Below, one piece after another: positions 26,208-38,386 of a stretch of DNA of 64,000 nucleotides. Source of the DNA: Siphonodentalium dalli (lineage: Eukaryota; Mollusca; Scaphopoda; Gadilida; Siphonodentaliidae); contig CP136061.1 of assembly GCA_032622095.1 (NCBI GenBank), positions 24,184,991-24,248,990 on the forward strand, in the 5' to 3' direction. Each line of letters starts with the position of its first letter. Positions within the stretch are counted from its first letter, which is position 1. Under the pieces are notes generated by a model. That model searched no databases. It saw nothing but the letters and a program-made list of their open reading frames with translations, and was not told where the DNA came from. Made by a program: the position numbers and the translations under genes.

Positions 26208-26846
26208 TCTCATATATATTTTGAAGACCTCTGTCTGTTTGTCTGTCTGTTTGTCTGTCTGTTTGTCTGTCATTTATACAAATCTACGATTCTCGACCGA
26301 TCGGGACGAAACTTGGTACGTGTGTGTAGTTTGACCAGGCGGTCGACGTTGTCGTATTGGCGAGCCCGTGCGGCGCCCGCTTCGCGCATGCGCAGACGAG
26401 ATCTCGGAAACGGGTGGAGCTATCGACTTGAAATTTGCTATGTGAATGTATCTTGCCCCGGATACGAATTTTATCGGGTCGCCGAGCCCGTGCGACGCCA
26501 GCTTCGCGCATGCGCAGACCAGATCTCGGAAACGGGTGGAGCTATCGATTTTTTGAAATTTGGTATGTGAATGTATCTTGCCCCGGATACGAATTTTATC
26601 GGGTCGCCGAGCCCGTGCGACACCAGCTTCGCGCATGCGCAGACCAGATCTCGGAAACGGGTGGAGCTATCGACTTGAAATTTGCTATCTGAATGTATCT
26701 TGCCCCGGATACGATTTTTATCGGGTCGCCGAGCTCGTGCGACGCCAGCTTCGCGCATGCGCAGACCAGATCTCGGAAACGGGTGGAGCTATCGACTTGA
26801 AATTTGGTTTTTGAATAGCCCGGACAACGTCGGGCTCATCGGCTAG
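26208..26846 (+). mobile_element. Non-autonomous Helitron 1
   Basis: It starts TCTCATATATATTTTG directly after an A (26207) and ends with a hairpin (AGCCCGGACAACGTCGGGCT) followed by CTAG at 26843-26846. A TGTCTGTT microsatellite lies just inside the 5' end (26226-26272). No Rep/helicase frame is present. Placement inside the Penelope-like element shows it inserted later. Confidence 0.75.
26363..26815. repeat. Tandem repeat inside Helitron 1, period about 125 bp
   Basis: Nearly identical units contain CCGAGCCCGTGCGACGCCAG, CATGCGCAGACCAGATCTCG and GAAACGGGTGGAGCTATCGA blocks, with four copies of the latter blocks. Repeated 75-120-codon frames on both strands arise from this array and are not genes. 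Confidence 0.88.
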
Positions 26847-27417
26847 TCTAATATATATTTTGGGACTTCTGTTTGTTTGTTTGTTTGTCTGTTAGCTATG
26901 ACCGACAAAACTGCCGGACGGATTGAGCCCAAACTTCCTATCTAAGGGTAAAATCCCAGATGGAGTGCCATCGCACCGCTTATGAGAACGTCAGAGCACT
27001 CATTCTCCAATCCCCCGCCACCGCAATGGAAATTCATGGGTTAATCGCGTGATAGTTAAAGAGCGTTCGTATCCGCAGTGTCGGTGATAAAGAGCGGGTA
27101 TGTGTCCAGACATGAGCGTGTTGTGTCTGTATACAGACATGAGCGTGTTGTGTGATTCTTATGTATGTTCGTACTTAGGGGTTCCTGAGAATGGGGGAGA
27201 TTTTCATCGGGTCAGTTTTTCCGGGTACCCACAAATGATCTAATATATGCCGGGAAAACTGCTGGACGGATTTCGATGAAATTTGATACGTAGGCTTACG
27301 GATAATTTTGTCCGGGGGGTGTTTTCGGACGGCTCAAATAGTTACTCCGACCTGACCTTGACCTTCAAAATTGTCAATTCAAGGTCAAAGCCCGGACGAA
27401 GTCGGATCACCTGCTAG
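26847..27417 (+). mobile_element. Non-autonomous Helitron 2, head-to-tail with the first
   Basis: It starts TCTAATATATATTTTGGG at the base directly after the CTAG of Helitron 1, has a TTTG/TCTG microsatellite near its start, and ends with a CCCGGACGAAGTCGG stem and CTAG at 27414-27417 followed by T (27418). The pair together sits between A26207 and T27418, the usual A^T Helitron target. It encodes no protein. Confidence 0.75.
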
Positions 27418-27542
27418 TATACTCATTCATCTTTAGTTAAGACATCCAACCCATCAAATAATGACAGAATTAGAACGTCTTGAGAAATCGTATTCACTAC
27501 CATGAAACAAGAACACTAAAATTTCGAACTTTCATATCTTAG

Positions 27543-28139
27543 ACCAACGCATGTAGCATTCGTTGGACATTAGATATCCAAAGTGATATAAAAGATATTC
27601 GTCTTGAAAATGAACCACTTCTGTTAGCAGGGGATTTTAATTCTAGAACAGGTAATGTGAACGAGGTTAATAACTCTGTGTTAACTGAGATGCATCACAT
27701 ATTTGTTGGGACAGATAATGAATATCTTTATGATTTTATATGTGAAGACATGGATGTTCCATCTGATTTTATTTTCCCGAAGCGGGTATCTCTAGATAAA
27801 GGTAGAGTGGACAGCTATGGATATAAGCTTATCCATCTATGTGGAGAATCAAGTCTCTTTATTCTCAACGGAAGGTTCGGTGATGACAAATCTAGTGGTA
27901 TGTTGACATCGAGCGACCGTAGTGTTATCGATTACATGGTTGGGAGTACAGGTATTATTCCTTTGATAAAGAACTTCCGAGTAAATGATTTTTCTCCCTT
28001 GTTCAGTGATATACACCATGGATTACATTTAGAGTTACAGTTCCCAATTGTTGAAAATCAATCACCAGAAAATGTCACTCAAACGACAACGCATAACAAA
28101 GTAAATGAACGTATCAAGAGTTGCAATGGGACCCAGTAG
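27543..28139 (+). pseudogene. LINE endonuclease (APE-type) C-terminal part
   Basis: The open frame begins after a stop at 27540-27542, so the copy is 5'-truncated or decayed there. It includes LLLAGDFNSRTG, the conserved GDFN block of APE-type endonucleases, and later SSDRSVIDYMVGS and FSDIHHGL, matching the S-x-IDY and S-D-H blocks that form the catalytic core of this nuclease. In an active LINE it would nick target DNA. The frame ends at a TAG at 28137 and overlaps the RT frame by about 19 bases, which indicates one frameshift. Confidence 0.8.
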
Positions 28140-29681
28140 CGGGAGCTAACTTATCTCGCTTTTTCGATAGCGATGAAATGAATCACATTATAACAACATT
28201 AAACCGAGAACGGACAGACACAACCAGTAGCGATATTGATAACTTAGGCAGGGATATAACTACCTGTATTCTAAACGCAGCTAAGGCGACACTGGGAACT
28301 AGCCGACAGCGACGTAAAAATAAAGGCAATTCATCAAATAAGAGGTCTTGGTTTGACAACGATTGTCGATTTGCTAGAAAAGATTTTCATCGCATTAAGT
28401 TAGCTTACAATCGAAACCGATCGGCTGAAAATAAGCTGTCGCTTAAGGACGCCGGTATAAAGTACAGGAAACTTATGGATAGCAAAATCAAAACAAGACA
28501 AGTGGAAAATGTATCAGAATTGAGGAAATTAAACGAAATATCATACAAAAGTTTTTGGAAGAAACTTGACGATCTCAGTGACAAAAAATGTACACGCACG
28601 CACATTAAAGTTAGACTGGAAACATTCTTTGAATATTTTAAGGAGCAAAATATATGTGAGGATAGTTCTGATAAATTGGAGAATTTCATCGTCTCCGATT
28701 TTGATATAGCAGACTGCTCATATATAAACGACGCGATAACGGAGGATGAAATTAAAAAAGTAATATTGCAGTTAAAAGGGGGTAAAGCAACAGGCATTGA
28801 TAAAGTACACAATGAGTATATAAGGGTTTCGTGTGATATTATGATGCCTATTTATCGAGCTTACTTCAACCTAATCCTGGACACTGGAAACTTCCCATGT
28901 GATTGGGCCATCGGCATCATACAACCGATTTATAAGAAATCCGGCGACCCATATAGCCCAGAATCTTATCGTGGTATAACACTCCTTAGCTGCTTGGCTA
29001 AGGTTTTCACCTTCATTCTCAATGCTAGACTTGTTTCCTTCTCAGAAGACCAAGAACTTATTAGTAAATTTCAAACCGGCTTCAGAAAAGAGCACTCAAC
29101 AATTGACAACATATTTGTGTTACACAGCATAATTGATATATATTTATTGAGTGGTCGTAAGCTTTTCTGTACCTTCATAGACTTTAAGAAGGCATTCGAC
29201 ACAATTTGGCGAGATGCCTTGTGGTTGAAAATGATAAAATGTAATATCAACGGAAAAATTCTTAAATTAATAAGAGATATGTATAATAAAATAAAAGTAT
29301 GTGTTAAGGGAAATGATTCCCAATCTGATTTTTTTACGTGCTCTATTGGACTTTTCCAAGGTGAAATCATGTCACCTTTTCTATTTTCTTTATACATAAA
29401 CGATCTGACTAATTTTATGGATGATTGTGCAATTAGTAATCTGAACTATCTAGACGAATTATTCTTCGATCATATAGGCACATACATAAAATTACTATGT
29501 CTGTTTTATGTGGACGACACTGTTATTTTAACCGACACGGAGGAAACTATGCAACGTGCCCTCTTGGCATTTGCAGATTATGCTGATTCCTGGAGACTCC
29601 AGGTAAATACAAGAAAAACGAAAGTTCTCATTTTCTGCAACAAAATGCACAAACGTTTGCCAGTTTTTACTTATAATGGAG
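28121..29681 (+). pseudogene. LINE reverse transcriptase, N-terminal and catalytic part
   Basis: This frame carries the ordered RT motifs: GKATGIDKVH (finger), PIYKKSGDP and YRGITLLS, FQTGFRKEHST, FIDFKKAFD with the first catalytic Asp near residue 354, QGEIMSPFLFSLYINDL, and FYVDD with the Asp pair at residues 465-466. It would copy the element's RNA at the nicked target. The catalytic residues look intact, but the frame is cut at 29682 by an inserted transposon, and the apparent extension to 29704 is transposon sequence. It continues in frame at 33188. Confidence 0.9.
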
Positions 29682-32600
29682 TAGTCCAAGTCTTCTCGTA
29701 CTAAAACCGGCTAAGATATTGGGATGGAGGTGCCGGTCTTTAGTCCGAGTTCCAGGCCCATGCATTCTTATGACACGACTTAAAGGAATACGGTCCTGAA
29801 AAAACAATATTATTTTCTTTCAATATACCGATAATATATATATAAAATGTCCATTTGGGCGCATATAATCTAATATTCGGCCGCCAATCGTTATTTTTAT
29901 AACGATTAAAAAAAATTCCGAAGTTAGCCGAAGATTTTGTTGTAGACGAAGTCACGTGATCATCAGCCCGATCACGTGATTGTCACATGTAAACAGAAGC
30001 ATAGCACGTGATCGATCACGTGGTAACTCATTGACAACGCATAGATACGCGACGGCGGTATTTTAAGTTTGCATGTAGTCGATCGCGGCCTTTGAAGATT
30101 GTCGCGTTATCACACTGCGAATGCAAAACTTCGCCGAAAACATCGCCTTTCTCGTAATTAAATGTCTTTATCGTGTTATTATTACTATTATTATATGTAT
30201 CGCGATGTGTTGTTACTATAAAGCCATGCCCGTATATTATTCAGTTTTGCGCGCATTTATCTATATAAACGCGTGCTCGTGTTTATATATATGTGTTCGT
30301 TACCGGAATAGTCCAAGTTATATTATATATGCATATCAAGATTGCATATATACGCGAAGACTTGCACAGTTATTAGGCAATTATCATCTCGTAAACATTC
30401 CAATTTTCAGATGCCATTAGTCGTGTGTCAATAAAGAGCGTTTCGTTTTAATTTATCGTAACGCGGTAAAACAACACAAAATTGGTTTATTGCTGTCGGA
30501 TTTAATCAATTATAATCAAGTCATTCATTACCAATATGATATGATAAGTTCATTTTTCCTTGGTTATGAATCATGTATATATTTGGGCAATATGGTGTTT
30601 ATATATATTTCGGAATATTGCTTCCCCCACCCCAAAACAATCTAGCCGACTGTCACTGATGGAAATTCACTGCATCTATGCATGGTTATTGGCCTATAAA
30701 ATTAGCACTCTAGCGATGCGGTCTATTGAATATCCAGGTCATAAATCGACCTCTATGTGTCAATTACGCATAACAATAGGGTTATAACATATATAAATGT
30801 TCGCCGTGGTTCGTTTAAACATCCAATCATATATAACACTTTTTGAAGGAGGGATAATAATCCGGTTTAATATGGAATCACATATTCAAGTGCTCTTTAT
30901 TCGCAATATATCGTAATAGTGAACGCTCTTTATTGCGTCAAGGTAAAGGGACTCGACTTAGAACAGTTGTTCTAGTGATTGTTTACTGATTACAACAATA
31001 CAGGTCAATACATGTACATGAACTTCCGATATGCATGCTTTATATATCCTTCCATCATTGTCATAGCAATTTCCGCTTTATTAAACTCTTTTTATTCGTA
31101 CCATATTAGAAAAACTCTTAACATGGAACGCTCTTTATTGAGCCATGGTGAAGGAAATGGGGACTCGACTTAGAATAGTTGTCATCGTGAATTATTCATC
31201 AACATACTCCCCACTTTAACTGCAATTGTATGTATTCGTAACCATGACTGACTCGTCAAATTAAATGCTCTTTATTTGGTATATGTAATCGGTTTCTGAT
31301 TTTGCGCAACGGGTTTCCCACAGAAATCCTGCCAAATGTCACGTAAACGAACATCGTTTGGAAATGGATACAGCATATGACTAACTGAGAGTCACTAGAA
31401 TGAATGAATGATTGTAAATACGGGACACTCGGGCATATATACGGAAAATTAAAACAACATCGCGAACACGCACCCGAATAAAGTTCACATGCCGGCTCGT
31501 GTTTTTATAAGCTTTATACGCAAGTGTTATCTACCCCGCTCAATCGTCCCTCGTCAAAACAATACCGTAACTTTCCAAACAGCACTTAAGACAAATCACA
31601 AGTCAAGATAACTCACCGCGCGATGACAATTCACCATGTGTACACAATGCTATTGATATGCCCCGCAGGAATTCCATTACACTCACGCGCTGATGTCGAT
31701 TCCGGATTTTTCATCGCCATATAGGTAGACATAATTAACTCCGACTCCGATTCCCTGTTTTTAATTAGTTTACCTCGCTTGACGTCATGCGAGGTTTTGC
31801 GACGGAGATAGCCGACAACCGGTGGTGGTATTATTTATTTATTTCTCGGCTTATTTATTACGCGATTTTTTTGGGACTTGGATCATTGTGATCACAATAG
31901 GGGTGGCTTTCCGATAGAGTTTTGTTGTTTCATGAGGATAGTAATCCTTTAAGCGTTTGTGACCCGCTCAAATAAAACCACAATTATATGAAATAAAATA
32001 TCACAATTGCGACAATAAACGGATATTTTCCGCAGAAGACATGCTATTTGATCTGAAACCCACATCAGTTGTGAATTGAAAGCGGTAATTTAATGCGAAA
32101 AGAGACATTTACCGCAATGTTTACAAATTTTAAAAAGTATGCGAACTCAGTTGACCTCGCGAACTGTGTTCGGCATTTTCCGTTGAAAATATTCCGTAGA
32201 TTTTCGACTGACCACGCAAATTACGATGAATTCTCCATTGTAATCGTAATTATGTGTGTCAATAAATAAAAAATAAATAGATTAATTAAACATTGAAGAT
32301 ATAAATGTAATACATTAAATAAATTACGGGGAATTACAACCCTCTCAAAGTTTAAAACAGTGTAAACACAACGACCATTAGAATAAATAATATGGTGCTA
32401 CATTTCCCACATTTGGTGGACTTCAGCGAAATTAAGATATATACTAAGCGAACAGAGCAATATACTGCTCTTGTTAAGCACACAAAAAATCAAACAAAAT
32501 TTGTATAAATTTTTAACCTTAAGTTTGAAAAGTCCGACTAAAACGGAAGAACTATATTTCGAAACTGTGTGATTCGGTTCACCGATTATTTATCAACACA

Positions 32601-33178
32601 AAAGTCAAAATGCATATGGATGAAAATCACACGCATGGCAAGTCAGACACAAGAGTTCTAATTTGCTCCAATTTTGACAAAACTACCTTTCTGATCCTCC
32701 ATTATGTCATTAAGTTTTTAGTGCGGGAATTGTTCTCAAAGCACATTGGAAACTGGACTTTGCGGCGATCGGGTTTCGCTATTTTGTTCGGAAAACCCCG
32801 CGCTATATATAGAAACGGAAACTAGAATACTCAGAACAATGCCGGTGTTCTTCGGAACCTGAGTTCGGCTTTCAGTTAAGTAAACAAACAGAAAAAACAG
32901 CGATGTTGATGACAATCAACCGGAATATTATATGCGTAATTTAACATGAAAGTTAGATTATTATACACCATTATGACCATAAGAAGTATCTCTTTCCGAT
33001 GTATATAGCATCATGTATTGATTCATTAGGTAAATCGAGTAAAATACACCACAGATTCCCGCCACAGATCGTGGGCGTAACTCGTGTGATAGGATTGGTA
33101 TGCAAGCGGCTTGGACTAAAAACAGCAAATCGCCATCCCAATATCTTAGCTGGTTTTAGTACAAGAAGACTTGGACTA
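29682..33178. mobile_element. 3.5-kb DNA transposon with 9-bp TSD (Mutator-like?)
   Basis: The inserted block has inverted ends (TAGTCCAAGTCTTCTCGTAC at 29682 onward, close complement ending at 33178). About the first 46 bp match well, with weaker similarity to about 90 bp. ATAATGGAG flanks it at 29673-29681 and 33179-33187, a perfect 9-bp TSD, as made by Mutator-like elements. No transposase frame was found. The interior is AT-rich with CACGTG palindromes (29950-30025) and repeated AACGCTCTTTATT words (30430-31275). Confidence 0.82.
29740..33120. other. Interior of the 9-bp-TSD transposon
   Basis: No gene was recognised in this stretch. Frames such as 30121-30420 are AT-rich without domains. 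The notable content is the short motif clusters described in the findings. Confidence 0.5.
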
Positions 33179-33187
33179 ATAATGGAG

Positions 33188-33774
33188 GTGAACTAGAAAT
33201 AGTCAAAGAGTTTAACTACTTAGGTGTTAATTTCTTTTATAACGGCAGATTCTGCAATTCCTTGAAGAAAACGCTAAATGTTTCATCAAAGGCTATGTTC
33301 AGTCTATTCAATAAGGTCCGTAAACTACATCTGCCAACTGATATGATGTTGAATTTATTTGATACTATGATCATGCCAATAATTTTATATGGTAGCGAAA
33401 TATGGTGTTTTGAGAGAATCCACACCCTCGAGGCTCTACATATGAAATTTTGTAAAATATTACTAGGCATGAAATCTAGTACACCTAATTATATGGTGTA
33501 CGGAGAACTTGGTAGACATCCCATTTTAGTGGAAATAAAGTGCAGAGTGTTAACTTATTGGTCAAAAATTGTATCTAGCGATGGCTCAGAACTGGATAAG
33601 AACATATATCTTATTGTAAAGCAATTACACGCCAACGATCCCAAGTTAACACGCAAGTCAAAATGGCTTAACTTTGTGACAAACACCCTGAATGAACTTG
33701 ATCTACGTTCTATATGGGAGTTACAGTCTGCTTTATCTAAACAGGACATTCGCAATATTAAGACCTTTCTTATA
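33188..33774 (+). pseudogene. LINE RT thumb/connection segment
   Basis: The frame resumes exactly after the second TSD copy: ELEIVKEFNYLGV is the conserved block directly downstream of the RT core. It continues through LYGSEIWCFE, FCKILLGMKSSTPN and VYGELGRHP, blocks typical of the C-terminal region of many animal non-LTR elements. It runs without a stop to the next insertion at 33775. Confidence 0.85.
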
Positions 33775-33899
33775 CACACTTAGAAATAACAAGCCATATA
33801 GGTACTAAGGTAGTGCCAATATGTCTGTTAGTACCAGACCAACGGGTACCGAGAAGAATTTGGTTCTAAATATTGATATAGTGCCACACATGTTGGTAT

Positions 33900-34025
33900 T
33901 ATCCACTCTCGGAACCCAAATGTTAGCCACGTGATGGCATCACGTGATAATTAATTTGGCACTAGCGCGATCTCGGTACCCAAGTGTTACCCACGTGATG
34001 GCATCACGTGATATAATTCTTTTGG
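33900..34025. repeat. Two-copy repeat with paired CACGTG palindromes
   Basis: A unit of about 79 bp occurs twice, each with CCACGTGATGGCATCACGTG and a GCGATCTCGGTACC-like block. Confidence 0.7.
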
Positions 34026-35859
34026 TACTAGCCGATCTCGATAAAATGGCGGCGTTCATCACTTCAAGTTGAGACGATTGAGATTTTTCACAGTATATAA
34101 ACATGGACGAAGAGACAAACAAACCTCAGACTTAGACATTTTATGTTGATATCGGAGTCGGCTTACACGCATTAGTATTATGCCAGTTTCTAGGTACGTT
34201 GTTCGCTCGCTGGGTGGATTTAAGATTAGGAAAGTAACTTCTCTGAAATTCATCAACATATTTTTTGTGTGTGAAATTGGACCTAACTGGCTTCTCAATA
34301 ACCTGGAATATTGTCAGCACTCTGTGGATTATGGTTGTACATGGACGGGACAAGATGATATATAACCTCCGAAAAAATAACGGGCGTTTACATTATTGAA
34401 AGAGCAAATTTCGGTGAACCGAACCAGACCGAATTGAAAAGTCATTGAGTGCAGTGGTGTTACATGCACAACACAAAAGTATTGTGAATTACAAAAGACA
34501 GATACTTAAGTTTCACAACATTATAAACCTGAATTAACTCACAAGCGTCAACCACTGGTGACTATGATTACGAGACATCCGATTCTGTAGAAATTAGTCA
34601 GAGTCATGACGTCACAGTTCAACAAGTTTGATGGGTATAACGTACAAGTACCTGTGCAAAGGACGACAGATAATATTCTTCAATTTTCATCGAAACGTGA
34701 TTTGAGAACCATGTCGCCATGACATATGTCGCCCAGTTACGGAGTCTGCTATTCTTTTGATCGAAACGCCTGTGATGCTGTGATACTGTTCTGATATATT
34801 TATGGAATGGTGGATAATCTCGGAGATATGGATCCAATTCTGGGCTCCACGTTATAACTGAATCAATCGCAATCGCAAGCTTTTAGTAACGTACTACCGC
34901 TATGCTCTAATTGATCACCCCCCCCCACTTTAACAAGGTTGTAGGGCATTAATGACATCGGTTATACCATACCGCCGTTCAACCATGGTCAAGTGGTTGA
35001 TATGTGGCAACCGCAGATAATCTTACAGTCTTATAAATAATATTTTGCGACCACTGTACTTCGCACTAATTTATCACATGGACACCTTGTAAACACCCAG
35101 TCCACCTTTTCATCAGCGCCATGCACCATATTAACTATACACAAAACAATATTTCAATTAATAATTTGTTTATGATTTAATTAACATTCAAAGTTGGTCA
35201 CTGACCATCATTCGCAACTATTCGTAATATCGGTGGCCAATGTCGTTAAGGGGGAGGGGTCAATTATAGCTTAGCTGTATACATACATGAACATGTAGAC
35301 CATTCCAATGTCCAGATGCTTCATGTTCTTATCAAAACATGTTTGGCTACATGTGTGGTTATCATTCTGAGCGATTCGGCCATTTCCGCTTTGCTAGGAA
35401 ATAACCTCATCCATACACTGTAACTGGAAACCATATTAGCGAAATTCTACATTATATGGCTCTGGCGATCAGGCAATGCCAAGTGTTGACTTATTGACGC
35501 ATAGATGCGAATGGAGAATAATTTATTAGCTATGGCTTTACCAAACTTTATCATATATTAAATACATTAAACTCTCTTTGTGTTACATGTATCTTAGTAT
35601 TTGTTCATTTACTGATACAGCGCATTGGAAGTGTACGATAAACAAAACACTGAACACCGTGGCAATTTTTTTTGGAGAGTGATAATAATTCTGGTAACCC
35701 ATTCAACATCTCCTTGTAGCGAGGACTAGTGAGCGCTATAGCGGTATTTTTCAAACAACAGTTAATTAACCAAAGTTACCGTAATGGTCTCCCCAATTTT
35801 GAGTATTTTGCTTATCGCACACTATTTACAAAGGTTTGGGAGTTTTCGCAAAGATTTGT

Positions 35860-37190
35860 TACATTGGCTGTGAATGACCGATCGGTCTATTTTAGCATGT
35901 CCGGGCAATTATAGATTGATAGGTTGTTCACTCAGACCTGTTAAGATGTCTGATTTATAATGTTCACAGAAGCCCATTATCGACAAAAAGCCTTTGCGAC
36001 AAATCTCAAACATCTTTGCGATAAATCGCAGAATATAATCGCCCAATACGTAGTCTGAGAGTTATCGTAAAGATCTTTGAGATTTATCGTAAAGGTTTGT
36101 GTGTTATCACAAAAGTGTTTGTGATTTATCGCAAAGATTTGCTCCCTCATCACTCATGCATTTGGCTGTGAATGACTGATCGGTCTATTTTAGTCCGACC
36201 GGGCATAGATTGATAGGTTCACTCAGACCTGTTTAAGATTTCTGATTTATAATATTCACAGAAGCCCATTAGTGCCAAAAAATCTTTGCGACAAATCTCA
36301 AACATCTTTGCGATAGATAAAAAAAATTATTCACTGAGATTTATCGTAAAGATATTTGAGATTTATCGTAATGGTTTGCGTGTTATCACGAAGGTGTTTG
36401 TGATTTTTCGCAAAGTTTTGCTTCTCTGAACATTCTTGAATCTGGCTGTAAATGACTGATCGGTCTATTTTAGCCCGACCGTTCAATTATAAATTGATAG
36501 GTTGTTCACTGAGACCTGTTTAAGATGGCTGATTTATAATGTTTACACACAAATTAAGATATTTTTAGCACCAAAAAAGTTTGCCACAAATCTCAAACAT
36601 GTTTGCGATAATTCGCAAAATTTAATCACCCAGTACGCAGTCTGAGAGTCCTCGTAAAGATGTCTGAGATTTATCGTAAAGGTTTGCGCGTTATCGCAAA
36701 GTGTTTGTAATTTTTCGCAATGTTGTTGTGTGATTTATCGCGAAGGTTTGCTTGCCTTATACCACATGCATGCTTGCTGCCAAAGAACGGTCGGTCTATT
36801 TTAGCCCAACCATGCTATTATAGATCGATTGGTGGTTTACCCAGACCTGTTGAAGTTGTCGGATTATATTTATATTTATACGATTCAAGTCCATTAATGC
36901 CAATTCATGAAAATATATCTGCGATAAATCACAAACCATTGCGATTAATCGCAAACATTTTGTAATCAATTGAAAACCTTTACACTAAATCTGATATATA
37001 CCGGTACTTGTTGCAAAGTTGTTTGCGAATCGCAAAGGTTTGCGATTTATCGCAAGGTAGTTTTTTTTTATTTATCGGGCTATTCTAGATCGATCGATGT
37101 TTCATCCAGACCAGTTCCAAGATGTTTGATTTATGTTTACTTAATATTATTGCACACAAATTAAGAAATTATTTTTGGACATTCAGACCA
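35860..37190. repeat. Tandem repeat, period about 264-333 bp, about 4.5 copies
   Basis: Units start near 35911, 36203, 36488, 36821 and 37085, each with an AGATTGATAGGTTGTTCACT-like block. They are rich in GCGATAAATCGCAAA and TTTATCGTAAAG words in both orientations. Confidence 0.8.
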
Positions 37191-37439
37191 ATTTTACTAC
37201 ACATGCAGGGAACAGGGAATCCTGAAATAGAGATCTTAAACTTTGATTTAAGTACAAAATCACGATCAAGGTTCTATACTATTAAATAAAAGTAATGCAT
37301 GTATAATTCGGATTATTTCATTATCACTATGTAATGGAGTGGTTTTGTACTTTATTCAATGTTTAAACGCCATAGCTTCATTCGGAATCTAAATTGCCAC
37401 ATTGTTAAATTTGCCGTCGGCCATGTTTCGTAATTTCGA

Positions 37440-37950
37440 GTGCTTGGTATCTGGGCAGGTTCTCCACTTAGTACCTATATGTTTGGTACTCTGGAGTACC
37501 AAATTGCTAGGTACTATGCATAGTACCTAAATACTTCAGAGTACCTGTCTTTATATTCGGTACTTCATATAATATAATGGGTGTGTCAAGAAAGCGTGTA
37601 TTTCTTGGTACTTCATGTCGTGTGCGTCATGAATTCGGTGACATAAAGGCAGAGTGGGTATTATATGCACAATGCCCGGATAGAATCTAAATATTTATAA
37701 GGTAATTCAGAGTACCAATCATTTTGGTACTCTAGAGTACCTAAACTTTTGGTACTCCAGAGTACCACTTTTGGTACTCCAGAGTACCTAAACTTTTGGT
37801 ACTCCAGAGTACCTAAACTTTTGGTACTCCAGAGTACCTAAACTTTTGGTACTCCAGAGTACCACTTTTGGTACCCCAGAGTACCAGACAGTTGGTACTC
37901 CCCCTGGGACAAAGCTTAGTACCTACGTAGGTACTCTGAAGTACCTATTT
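37440..37950. repeat. Subterminal palindrome array GGTACTCCAGAGTACC
   Basis: At least ten copies or near-copies of the 16-base palindrome GGTACTCCAGAGTACC or its core lie within about 500 bp of the transposon's right end, spaced irregularly with TAAACTTTT linkers. In CACTA elements such arrays bind transposase; that role is inferred. Confidence 0.85.
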
Positions 37951-37961
37951 TTTTAAGAGTG

Positions 37962-38386
37962 TAGAGCAGCATTGGGCTAAACTTTTTATCGATTTAGAAT
38001 TATCTGATTCGTCAAGAGCAACTTTTTACAGAAATATTAAAACCAGCCCCTGTATTAGCCGGTATTTGCTTCAGTTGCCAGATCATCTGATCCCTTATAT
38101 GGTGAAATTTAGAACAGCCAACCACCGACTCCCCGTTGAAAAAAGACGGTGGCGAAACAGTATACCTTGTAATACCTGTGAACAGTGCGGTAACGGGATA
38201 GGGGACGAGTATCATCTCCTACTGATATGCGACGAATTTAGAGATATCCGTGAACAGTTCATTCCAAAATACTATTGGCTATCTCCAACGCGAGAAAAGT
38301 TTTATGGTTTGATATCTATAGCTAATATATCGCTCCTGAAGAGGGTGAGTATATTTCTAAAATTAGCCTTCAGAAAATTGAGATAA
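37962..38386 (+). pseudogene. LINE C-terminal zinc-knuckle-like segment
   Basis: After removal of one TA, the frame continues from 33774 into EQHWAKLFIDLE and on to a TAA at 38384. It includes YMVKFRTANHRLPVE and CNTCEQCGNGIGDEYHLLLIC (split here as CNTCEQC and DEYHLLLIC), the CxxC...HxxxxC motif common at the end of non-LTR RT proteins, thought to bind nucleic acid. Confidence 0.85.

Larger units (their letters stand above)
25172..27515 (+). mobile_element. Penelope-like element remnant, interrupted
   Basis: Identified from its GIY-YIG endonuclease (25506-25868) and its inverted flanks. The segment 25172-25412 is an inverted partial copy of sequence downstream of the endonuclease: it matches 25974-26076 and, after a gap, 27468-27515. 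Arrangement with partial inverted terminal copies is characteristic of Penelope-like elements. Two Helitrons (26208-27417) are inserted in the 3' part. The reverse transcriptase domain is absent, so the copy is 5'-truncated and inactive. Confidence 0.7.
33775..37961. mobile_element. 4.2-kb CACTA-like DNA transposon
   Basis: The block is flanked by TA (33773-33774, 37962-37963). Its ends read CACACTTAGAAATAAC on the left and, complemented, CACTCTTAAAAAAATAGG on the right. Cutting it out with one TA restores the LINE frame exactly, which fixes the boundaries. The right end has a dense array of GGTACTCCAGAGTACC palindromes (37440-37950). A 264-333-bp tandem array fills 35860-37190. The terminus, TSD and subterminal arrays fit CACTA/EnSpm; no transposase is visible. 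Confidence 0.72.

Noticed and set aside
26274-26814. Several 75-120-codon frames with similar Arg-rich proteins on both strands
   Set aside because: They are translations of the 125-bp tandem repeat inside Helitron 1; repeat length and lack of stops explain them.
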